NCBI RefSeq assembly: GCF_017115025.1 | Contig: NZ_JABXKM010000019.1 | Span: 1-37,162 of the forward strand | Direction of reading: 5' to 3' | DNA length: 37,162 nt | From: Nostoc sp. NOS(2021) | Lineage (GTDB): Bacteria > Cyanobacteriota > Cyanobacteriia > Cyanobacteriales > Nostocaceae | Position numbers and translations under genes: made by a program | The notes under the pieces: model-generated | What the model was told of the DNA's origin: nothing | Database searches by the model: none | What the model saw: only the letters and a program-made list of their open reading frames with translations | In this document: piece by piece, positions 15,317 through 22,982 of the stretch | How positions within the stretch are numbered: the first letter of the stretch is position 1 | Layout: each line of letters opens with the position of its first letter

Positions 15317-16822
15317 TTAAGACTCAAGAGTTATTGGTAAAGTCACAGTAAACGTGGTGCCAATGCCTTGGGTACTTTCAACTTGAATATGACCCTGATG
15401 ATGTTCGACAATAGCTTGAGCGATCGCTAATCCCAATCCTGAACCAGTAGCGCTGGCTGTCGCTGTATTCCCAGTTGTATGAGTACGTGCCGGATCTACC
15501 CGATAAAAGCGGTCAAACAAGCGTGGTAGTGCTGACGCTGGAATTCCAACTCCGGTATCACTCACTTTAACTTGCAACTGGGCACTGGTGTAACGTAGTC
15601 CAGAAACGCGATTTATTCCCTCTATCCGTGCTAATTCCACTTTCACCCGTCCACCTGCTGGACTGTAATGCAAGGCATTAGCAATTAAATTTGTGAACAG
15701 CCGCAGCAGTTGATCCCAATTGCCCACAAGGGTAAACCAATTTTCCAGTAATTCGGGGCTAGTTTCCGAGGCAGGAGGGTCAACTAAGTCTAAAGAAAGG
15801 GCGATTTCTTTTTCAGGGACTAACAATTGTTGTTCTTCAACCACCTCCATCAGCAAAGCGTCCATCGGACAAGGTGAAAAAGTATCTTTGCTAATACCAC
15901 TATCCTGCCGTGCTAGGAACAGTAAGTCATTGACTAACTTACCCAAACGTTGCGTTAACCGTTCCACCACCTTTAACTGTTGCCGATACTGCAAAGAATT
16001 AGTCGCTTCTGCCTCTGCTAAATCCAAGTCAGCAAGGGCAACTTGTACATTTGTTTGAATCAAAGTAATGGGACTTCTAAGTTCGTGGGAAGCATCAGCA
16101 GTAAATTGTTTGAGGCGTTGATAAGACTCACCTACAGGTTCCATCGCTTTACCCGAAAGAAACCAGCCACTTGCGCCTACGGAAAGCACCATTAACCCAA
16201 TACCTAGCGCCAAATCAAAAATTAACTGGCGACTGGGTTTAGTTACTTCAAACCAGGGATGACTAACACGCAGATATCCTAATACTTGCCGTCTCACCTC
16301 CACTCGTTGTGTGACTTGTCGCAATAACAGTGGGGAAGGTGGGGCCCCCTCTGCGGATAAGGGGTAATGGGGAGTTAGGAATTTTGAATTTTGAATTTTG
16401 AATTTTGAATTTTCACTCTCTCCCTTGACTACGCGCACAGTTTCACCAGTGCGGTTGGCATGAATAGGAATATTTAGGGGTTCGGATAGCGTTGACCAAA
16501 GTAATTTGCCAGTCGGACTAAACCATTCTAGGTCGATGTGGTCATCTTCTACGGTGTCGGTATTGTCACGAAAACTGGCTTCTACATTAATGCGAAATTT
16601 ATCTGCATCAGCATTAATTGGCTCAAATATCAGCGTAGATGCACAGCGGCTGGTCGTGAGACAACGCTCCACTATTTCCACTACATGGTTAAGGGTATCA
16701 TCAATCCGCTCAATCAGCGTACTGCGGACGTATAAATAAACGCCACTAGCAAACAGTAGTAGTAATACAGCAGTGACGGCAGTGTACCAAATTGCCAGAC
16801 GGCGACGAGTAGCTTGAAACAT
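15317..16822 (-). CDS. Sensor histidine kinase (orphan, two transmembrane segments)
   Basis: 501 residues. TM1 spans about 10-30 and TM2 about 205-225, enclosing a periplasmic sensor region of about 175 residues. The HisKA H-box is DASHELRSP with H246. The ATPase domain has the N box (NLIANALHYSP), G1 (VSDTGVGIP) and G2 (GSGLGLAIAQAI), so catalysis should be intact. No response regulator gene is adjacent. The sensor region contains a low-complexity insert (residues about 136-147, NSKFKIQNSKF) encoded by a 7-bp tandem repeat that stays in frame, followed by another insert-like stretch (LTPHYPLSAEGAPPSPLLL). The signal sensed is unknown. It resembles several Nostoc EnvZ/RstB-type kinases rather than a specific named one. 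Confidence 0.88.
   Translation of the reverse strand: MFQATRRRLAIWYTAVTAVLLLLFASGVYLYVRSTLIERIDDTLNHVVEIVERCLTTSRCASTLIFEPINADADKFRINVEASFRDNTDTVEDDHIDLEWFSPTGKLLWSTLSEPLNIPIHANRTGETVRVVKGESENSKFKIQNSKFLTPHYPLSAEGAPPSPLLLRQVTQRVEVRRQVLGYLRVSHPWFEVTKPSRQLIFDLALGIGLMVLSVGASGWFLSGKAMEPVGESYQRLKQFTADASHELRSPITLIQTNVQVALADLDLAEAEATNSLQYRQQLKVVERLTQRLGKLVNDLLFLARQDSGISKDTFSPCPMDALLMEVVEEQQLLVPEKEIALSLDLVDPPASETSPELLENWFTLVGNWDQLLRLFTNLIANALHYSPAGGRVKVELARIEGINRVSGLRYTSAQLQVKVSDTGVGIPASALPRLFDRFYRVDPARTHTTGNTATASATGSGLGLAIAQAIVEHHQGHIQVESTQGIGTTFTVTLPITLES
16381..16415. repeat. Heptanucleotide STRR (ATTTTGA)n inside the sensor kinase reading frame
   Basis: Four exact ATTTTGA units and a fifth variant (ATTTTCA). 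The tract is translated on the minus strand as part of the periplasmic sensor domain. A gain or loss of one unit would shift the frame. Confidence 0.92.
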
Positions 16823-17311
16823 ATTGCAATGCCGTGAAAAATGCTTTGGGTAAAAATACTCTTGATCTGGATATAACTATAAAAATTTTTATCCTAAAAT
16901 TCTCCAGACAAATAATTTGATTTTTTAACTATTAACATCAAACAATTAAGTATTTTTATGTAGATTCTACGTATACATAAACTTAAAAAAGTTAAATGTT
17001 TTTACGCAAGCATCATATTGAACCTAAGAGTTAAATTCTACTTGCAAGCTAAGTTTGAAGGAGAAATGCCAAATAACATTAAAAATTTCATAGAAACAGC
17101 TGATACATAACTCTTTTGTGAATGAATCTATAAAATTGTAACAAAATTGCTCAGTTGTTATAAAAAAAATGAGCAACAGAGTACGGCATCACCCGAAGGT
17201 TTTGGTGCGTTAGGCTACGCGATAACACACCCTACCATATACTAAGATTTTTTCAAAAATCAAATCGGATTGCTATATGTGCTTGAGCTTTATAAAAAAT
17301 AATAAATAACT
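16823..17311. other. AT-rich intergenic region between divergent genes
   Basis: No gene found. It separates the minus-strand kinase from the PPC/ELWxxDGT gene and must carry the promoters of both. A repeat-like patch with GGTGCGTTAGGCTACGC (17203-17219), similar to the ends of the 5370-5546 repeat block, is present. No convincing promoter motif could be assigned. Confidence 0.5.
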
Positions 17312-20044
17312 ATGCCAACTTATTCAGGATTCTCTGATCCAGGAAATACAACAGCCACAGCTTTAAATACTGCATCTTCATCTTATATTGGTGGCTCTCT
17401 TACAAGTACATCTAATATATTTCAAAACTCTATTGGCGGTTCTGACTTAATCGATACTTACAAATTTACTGTTAGCAGTTCCAGCATCGTTAACTTAAAC
17501 TTAGATGGCTTAAGTAGCAATGCAGATTTATATCTGCTAAACAGTACTGGCGGGACTATTACTAAATCTGCTCAGTCAGGTAATACATCAGAATCAATTA
17601 GTACCTCGCTAGCTATTGGCACATACTACGCTCAGGTTTACGATACAGCAAGCAACACGAATTATAACCTCAGCTTTTCAGCAAATCCTATCCTAGACAG
17701 TGGACGACTAGCTACTGACAATACAATTGCCAACGCATACACTATTCCTACACCACTAAGTGGCAGCAACCCCAACTACAGTACAACTGATTTTGTGGGA
17801 GACCAAAGTGGGATCACAGATAGTAGTGTAATTCAAGACGCTAAAGACTTTTACAAAGTTGACTTAGCAAGCAACGGTACACTCAATATTACACTCAATG
17901 GTCTAACAGCCGATGCCAATCTCGTCTTGCTTCGGTCTGGCCCATCAATCATCCAATCATCTAATCAAACCGGCACTACATCAGAATCTATTGTCACTAG
18001 CAGTCTTGCCCAAGGTTCGTATTACATTCAAGTGTATGCAAATACAAAAAATGTTACCAACTATGGTTTGCAAGTTGCATTTACCCCAGACCAAGTAGAC
18101 AATGCTGGCAATACACTAGCAGCAGCGCGAAATATTACCACTCTCCCTTCAAGTTTCTCAGACTTTGTAAATTCCTCTGACAATCTAGATTACTACCGCC
18201 TAGATTTAACAACTTTGACAAATTCTGATGCATTAGTTGACATATCCTTAAAACCAACAAGTGCAAATGCAGATTTACAACTGCTAGATAGTTCCGGTTC
18301 TGGAGTTCAATCTTCGCAGCAGTCAGGAATTGCTACAGATGCAATCAGGCGTAGCTTAAAAGCGGGTGTATATTACATTTTGGTGACTCCTGGTACAGGT
18401 GCTGCAACTAACTACGATCTCAGCGTATCTACCACACCAATAGCAGCAGACCAAGCTCCTAACACTCAGAATACAGCCAAGAATATAGGTGTTTTAACAG
18501 CTTCTCAAAGCTTGAACGAGTTTGTCGGCAATATTGATACTGATGATTACTACACTTTCAGTCTCAATAGCAATAGTCTCTTCAGTCTCAACCTCAGTAA
18601 TTTGTCTGATAACGCAGATGTGCAACTGATTGACAGTACTCGAGTTGTTATTCAATCATCTGCCAATACAGGAACAGCAAATGAAACTATTAACACCAGC
18701 CTGAGCGCAGGTACTTATCTTGTTCGGGTCTACACATCTGGTTTAGCCAACACCTTCTATAACTTAAACTTGTCTACTACTGCACAAGCTCATATAATTG
18801 ACCTGAATCCAGGCTCTAACAGTTCCAGCCCTGATAATTTAACAGCCTGGAATAACACTTTGTACTTTACTGCCAATGATGGCAGCGTCGGCTCTCAGCT
18901 ATGGAAAAGTGGCGGCACTGTAGCCAACACTACCCGCATCACTAATATTAATCCTGGCAGTTTTAACCCAGCTAATCTAACTGTCTTTAATAACAAACTG
19001 TATTTTACCGCCAATGATGGCACGAAAGGTACGGAACTTTGGGTATACGATGGCACTCAATCTCAAGTATTTAGTGACATTAATCCTAATTCTGCCAGCT
19101 CTAACCCAAGTAATCTGACTGTTGTTGGTAGCAGCCTGTTCTTTACTGCTGACAATGGCACAAACGGTAGAGAAGTTTGGGTATATGACGGCACACAACT
19201 TCACCTAGTGAAAGACATTTACTCTGGTGTCCAAAGTTCTAGCCCAACCAATCTCACCGCTGTTAACGGCAAGCTTTACTTTGCAGCTAATAACCCCAGT
19301 AATGGCACTGAGCTTTGGGTAAGCGATGGCACTGTTAACGGAACGCAAGTTATTGACATCAAACCGGGAACACTTGGCTCATCTCCTGCTAACCTCACTG
19401 CTGTTGGCAGTACGCTGTACTTCACTGCCAACAATGGTACTAGTGGATATGAAGTATGGAAGTACCAAACTGGAGTAGCTAGTTTGGTTAAAGATGTTAC
19501 GCCTGGTAATAATGCAGTTGCACCGAGCTATCTGACAGCCGTGGGCAATGGCCTGTACTTTGTGAAATATAGCGATGACTTTAAGCCAGAACTATGGAAG
19601 ACTGACGGTACTTCTGGCGGCACAGTCAGGGTTAAGAATGACACTACTCAAGCACCAAATATCGGTTTTGGTGCGTCCAATCTGACTGCTGTTGGCAATA
19701 CTCTTTACTTCATCGCTCCTGATAATGCAACTGGTCTAGAACTATGGAAAACTGACGGTACTGATGCCAACACAGGACTAGTTAAAGATATTTGGGTCGG
19801 TCCCGACTCCAACAACAGTATTCCCCAAAGTCTCATCAATTTTAATGGCTCCCTGTATTTTGCCGCTTCTGATGGTAGCAGCAGGGAAGTATGGAGCAGC
19901 GACGGCACAGCTTTAAATACGCGCAAGGTTAGCAATATTTATGCCAATGGCAATGCTGACCCTGCCAAGCTGACTGCCGTTGGTACAAGGCTGTTCTTTA
20001 CCGCCACGAATGGGACTAACGGAACAGAGTTATGGGTGATTTAA
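17312..20044 (+). CDS. Large surface protein with four PPC domains and an ELWxxDGT repeat array
   Basis: 910 residues. Four PPC (bacterial pre-peptidase C-terminal) beta-sandwich repeats lie at about 45-125, 165-255, 285-372 and 403-489, each with ADLxLLxSxG...SxQSG...S...L..GTYYxxVY. The rest (about 525-910) is nine ELWxxDGT repeats of about 45 residues (for example GTELWVYDGT, GREVWVYDGT, GLELWKTDGT); the last ends the protein as GTELWVI. These repeats probably form a beta-propeller-like or solenoid surface. There is no signal peptide and no catalytic domain, which suits type I-type or otherwise non-Sec secretion, common for such cyanobacterial proteins. It lies 174 bp upstream of the chaperone-usher genes, same strand; whether it is a partner of that system is unknown. 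Confidence 0.85.
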   Translation: MPTYSGFSDPGNTTATALNTASSSYIGGSLTSTSNIFQNSIGGSDLIDTYKFTVSSSSIVNLNLDGLSSNADLYLLNSTGGTITKSAQSGNTSESISTSLAIGTYYAQVYDTASNTNYNLSFSANPILDSGRLATDNTIANAYTIPTPLSGSNPNYSTTDFVGDQSGITDSSVIQDAKDFYKVDLASNGTLNITLNGLTADANLVLLRSGPSIIQSSNQTGTTSESIVTSSLAQGSYYIQVYANTKNVTNYGLQVAFTPDQVDNAGNTLAAARNITTLPSSFSDFVNSSDNLDYYRLDLTTLTNSDALVDISLKPTSANADLQLLDSSGSGVQSSQQSGIATDAIRRSLKAGVYYILVTPGTGAATNYDLSVSTTPIAADQAPNTQNTAKNIGVLTASQSLNEFVGNIDTDDYYTFSLNSNSLFSLNLSNLSDNADVQLIDSTRVVIQSSANTGTANETINTSLSAGTYLVRVYTSGLANTFYNLNLSTTAQAHIIDLNPGSNSSSPDNLTAWNNTLYFTANDGSVGSQLWKSGGTVANTTRITNINPGSFNPANLTVFNNKLYFTANDGTKGTELWVYDGTQSQVFSDINPNSASSNPSNLTVVGSSLFFTADNGTNGREVWVYDGTQLHLVKDIYSGVQSSSPTNLTAVNGKLYFAANNPSNGTELWVSDGTVNGTQVIDIKPGTLGSSPANLTAVGSTLYFTANNGTSGYEVWKYQTGVASLVKDVTPGNNAVAPSYLTAVGNGLYFVKYSDDFKPELWKTDGTSGGTVRVKNDTTQAPNIGFGASNLTAVGNTLYFIAPDNATGLELWKTDGTDANTGLVKDIWVGPDSNNSIPQSLINFNGSLYFAASDGSSREVWSSDGTALNTRKVSNIYANGNADPAKLTAVGTRLFFTATNGTNGTELWVI

Positions 20045-20218
20045 ACAGGAGGTGATTGTCAAAAAATAAACCAGATTTAATCGGTTACTAGCTCATTGAA
20101 GTCTGAACAACTTCTACACAAACCCCAGAGGCATTGGTTTGCTTAATAGAGACTACTAATTCTAATAACAGTCAAAACAAATTGACACAAATAAGGAAAT
20201 GAGGAGTAATTTTCAACT

Positions 20219-20842
20219 ATGAAGAACAAATTTTTAGCGATCGCTGCTAGTATAGCTGCTTTGGGTACTGCTATTGTTTCTGCACCAGCACAAGCTCAAA
20301 TTGTGGGTACACCAACACCTGTAAATCTTAGCGTCCAAGTACCTGAAGTACTCTACTTGAGGACTGTTAGTGACATTTTTGTGGGTCTGACAGCAGCTGA
20401 TCTCGCGTCTGGCTTGAACCCAAGTGGAACTGGTTATTATGGCAGCGATAACACCAGTGGTACAGTAGGTACTAATCCTCTTGGTGGCCCAGCTGGCACG
20501 GGTGTGAATACTGGATCACCATTTGCAGTAACAGGTCCTGGATCATTCAACCAGTCGTTACCTAATGTCTATGCAGTATGGTCTAACAGCCCGCGTCCAG
20601 GGGGAGTTAACATCACTTACAATAAGGGCGGAAGCTTATCTGGAACACTTAATGCTGTATCTCCGGCAACTGGGAGTGTAGCATATACTATTGCTTCAAC
20701 ATCTAACCAAACTGGAAAAGTTCCCCAAGGCTTAGTCAATCCTACTTACGTTGGTGCACTTGATTTGACTCTAGACTTAACTGGCGCTACCACCGCAGGT
20801 TCATATACTGGCGTAATTACCGTGACAGCGGATGCTCCTTAA
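20219..20842 (+). CDS. Exported pilin-like subunit 1 of a chaperone-usher-type system
   Basis: 207 residues. A clear Sec signal peptide (MKNKFLAIAASIAALGTAIV, cleavage near AQA-QI at residue 27) precedes a Gly/Ser/Thr-rich, beta-rich mature chain of about 180 residues. The C-terminal end, LTLDLTGATTAGSYTGVITV then TADAP, aligns closely with the end of the next gene product (pattern L-x-[LM]-D-L-[ST]-x-A-x-x-A-G-x-Y-x-G-x-x-T-V-T). That ending recalls the terminal strand of spore-coat-U/DUF4402-like fimbrial subunits. Its position upstream of a PapD-like chaperone and an usher supports a pilin role. A purine-rich GGAAATGAGGAG lies about 14 bases before the ATG. Likely the major subunit, by inference. 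Confidence 0.62.
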   Translation: MKNKFLAIAASIAALGTAIVSAPAQAQIVGTPTPVNLSVQVPEVLYLRTVSDIFVGLTAADLASGLNPSGTGYYGSDNTSGTVGTNPLGGPAGTGVNTGSPFAVTGPGSFNQSLPNVYAVWSNSPRPGGVNITYNKGGSLSGTLNAVSPATGSVAYTIASTSNQTGKVPQGLVNPTYVGALDLTLDLTGATTAGSYTGVITVTADAP

Positions 20843-20888
20843 TTAAGGTTAAGGCTATTTAGGTTTTGGCAGGAAGCTGTCATACCAA

Positions 20889-20909
20889 TTTGGGATTTGG
20901 GATTTGGGA
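20889..20909. repeat. Heptanucleotide STRR (TTTGGGA)3
   Basis: Three exact TTTGGGA units in the gap between the two subunit genes. Confidence 0.85.
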
Positions 20910-21092
20910 TTAAAAGCACTGTAAGGCTATTCTAGGAATCTCAAACAATACTACTTATCTACTATTGGGTGTCAAAAGTTTTGCCAATTCAGCTTTAAAT
21001 AGCCCTTAACTCTCACTTCTCTGACATTCGGAGAAGATATCTGTCATGGACATCGGACACACAGACCAGATTCTTCTCCTTCCGCTTCTCAT

Positions 21093-21263
21093 AGGATGTT
21101 TTAAAAGTATTTGGCGAATGGAATTCGCTACTACACAAGCAAAGTCCACCTCCGTGGACTAATGCAAAATCAAGGTTTTTTTAACCTGCGTAGGCGGGTT
21201 TTGCCTGTGTAGCCGCGATTTCTAATCGCCAGGATAGATAAAAATAAACTTTTAAAACATCCT
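21093..21263. mobile_element. MITE-like element with perfect 16-bp terminal inverted repeats
   Basis: AGGATGTTTTAAAAGT (21093-21108) and its exact reverse complement (21248-21263) bound a 171-bp element. The inside contains palindromic pieces such as AGTCCACCTCCGTGGACT (21141-21158) and GCGATTTCTAATCGC (21216-21230), sequences I recall as widespread in Nostocales. There is no transposase. No clear target duplication is visible. It lies between the two pilin-like genes. Confidence 0.7.
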
Positions 21264-21342
21264 CTTAGACTTCTTTGCACTTGCCAAACTTCTAAGTTGA
21301 AGACGCTAAATACAGGCAAGTGTGATATCAACAATCAGCAAT

Positions 21343-21897
21343 ATGTCACAAAATAAAATCATTAGCTGCCTAAGTACTAGTATAGCGATTCTATCCTTAT
21401 CACAGCCCTGTACACTCGCACAAACATTATTTGTAGAAACCTTTGCACCTACACAGATTAATCAGTTATCAATTCCCCAAAAACTGATTATCCCTCCGAT
21501 AGCGCAAACAGAAATTTCAGCTGCTGGCTCTGCGATTAGTGATTCGGTCAAAAATCAGCAAGATTTACTGACTCCTCCCAGCTTTCATGCTGTGATTACT
21601 CGTGAATTACCAAAACTCTGGCAGATGCGAGTGCCTATAGAACAAGTGGGTTTTCTCTATGCCACCTATGAACTTAGGGCTGAGAATGGACGCAACAATG
21701 CGGTGAGCAATGAGAATGCTTCTAGCTCAACAGTTCAAGTTGTAATCGAACCATTGCCTATTATCGAGATTTCCCGCGATCGCAATACTAATACAGCTTT
21801 AGTGCAGGGGGGAATGCGATTGAGAATGGATCTCTCGACTGCACAGTTAGCGGGTGGATATTCTGGCGAGATGACTGTCACAGTTAATCGTCGTTAG
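21343..21897 (+). CDS. Exported pilin-like subunit 2 of a chaperone-usher-type system
   Basis: 184 residues from the ATG at 21343. A GTG seven codons upstream (21322) is possible, but the ATG gives the cleaner signal peptide (MSQNKIISCLSTSIAILSLS, cleavage near LAQ-TL). The mature part is proline-rich at first, then beta-rich. Its end, LRMDLSTAQLAGGYSGEMTV then TVNRR, matches the end of the 20219 product, so the two are probably paralogous subunits. The rest is much less similar, which would suit a minor, tip or anchor subunit. The chaperone gene follows 64 bp downstream. Confidence 0.58.
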   Translation: MSQNKIISCLSTSIAILSLSQPCTLAQTLFVETFAPTQINQLSIPQKLIIPPIAQTEISAAGSAISDSVKNQQDLLTPPSFHAVITRELPKLWQMRVPIEQVGFLYATYELRAENGRNNAVSNENASSSTVQVVIEPLPIIEISRDRNTNTALVQGGMRLRMDLSTAQLAGGYSGEMTVTVNRR

Positions 21898-21961
21898 TTT
21901 TCAGTTTTTGCAGTTAGAAATCGTTTGTTTGTAACATGTACAGGGAAAAATTTTCAATCAG

Positions 21962-22876
21962 ATGTTGTCAAAATCTAGAAATATAGCTTTAGGTTTAATG
22001 GGGGTATTGGCATTAGGAATGCCTCCGGCTACAGCACTAAATATTGGTGTCACACCTTCTAGGATTGAAGTAGAAATTAATAGCAGCAAAATGCGTACTC
22101 AATCTATTCGCGTTTTGAATGCTTCATCTGAGCCAATCGAAGTTAAAGCTGTTGTGCGATCGTGGGTAATGAGTGAAGATAATAAACTGCAAGAAGTTGC
22201 TCCCACCGAGCAATCTTTAGAGCAGTGGATTGTTTTTACCCCCTCTAGGTTTACAATTCCAGCGCATGGCGCTCAAACTCTCCGCTTTGCTATCCGTCCC
22301 AAAGTTCAACCTAAACCAGGTGAACATCGAACTGTAATTTATTTTGAAGAAATTCCTTCTAATTCTTCACAATCGAAAGGTGTAAGAATTATTGGACGGT
22401 TAGGAGTTGTAATCTATGGTTATGTAGGAAAAATTCAAAGAATTGGTGTAATTAATTCTGTAACTGTAGAGACAAAACCCAAGGCGATAAATGCAGTTTT
22501 TGATATTTCTAATCAAGGCAATGGATATATAAGGTTAAATGGTCAATATGCCATCTGGCCTGTTGCTAAATACCCAGGAGCAGAGGCGACAAAACCCGTG
22601 GCTAATTTTGGTAAGCCAGAAGCCAAAATTCCAGAGTTTGTATTAGATTCAGGCTCATTACCCTCATCACCAGTATTACCTGATAATCGTCGTCAACTCC
22701 GGCTCCCAATCACCAAAAATCTTCCTCCTGGTAACTACGTATTAGATATCAATGGAGATTTAAGTGGTGTGCCGATTGATAAAGGTATACCCTTTACAGT
22801 GCCAGCAGTTAATAATAACCTGCGTCAAAGTAAGCCCACTTCTCAAAAATTGACAAATTATCTTCGTAACAGATAG
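21962..22876 (+). CDS. PapD-like periplasmic (fimbrial) chaperone
   Basis: 304 residues. A signal peptide ends near ATA-LN at residue 26. Two Ig-like domains follow. Domain 1 has LNIGVTPSRIEVEINSS, the edge strand RTQSIRVLNASSEPIEVKAV, FTPSRFTIPAHGAQTLRFAI and PGEHRTVIYFEEIP, the pattern of the G1/F1 strands and conserved core of archaic chaperone-usher chaperones. Domain 2 (about 165-290) ends LPITKNLPPGNYVLDINGDL. At 304 residues it is longer than typical PapD-like chaperones (about 230-250), owing to an insert in domain 2 (PVAKYPGAEATKPVANFGKP) and a C-terminal tail. It should cap subunits in the periplasm and hand them to the usher encoded next. Confidence 0.8.
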   Translation: MLSKSRNIALGLMGVLALGMPPATALNIGVTPSRIEVEINSSKMRTQSIRVLNASSEPIEVKAVVRSWVMSEDNKLQEVAPTEQSLEQWIVFTPSRFTIPAHGAQTLRFAIRPKVQPKPGEHRTVIYFEEIPSNSSQSKGVRIIGRLGVVIYGYVGKIQRIGVINSVTVETKPKAINAVFDISNQGNGYIRLNGQYAIWPVAKYPGAEATKPVANFGKPEAKIPEFVLDSGSLPSSPVLPDNRRQLRLPITKNLPPGNYVLDINGDLSGVPIDKGIPFTVPAVNNNLRQSKPTSQKLTNYLRNR

Positions 22877-22982
22877 CTTCTGTTAGTTCCAAACCCAAAA
22901 CTTTCAACTAAGTTGATTTTCCGTTTTTCTACGCAGCTAAGAATTGTCTTAAGTTGCCGATGAAAATTTTTGTAGTTAAGCT

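Noticed and set aside
15317..16822. Specific assignment as RppB/NrsS
   Set aside because: The N-terminal sequence and sensor region do not match what I recall of that kinase and no RppA/NrsR partner is adjacent, so only a general kinase call is made.
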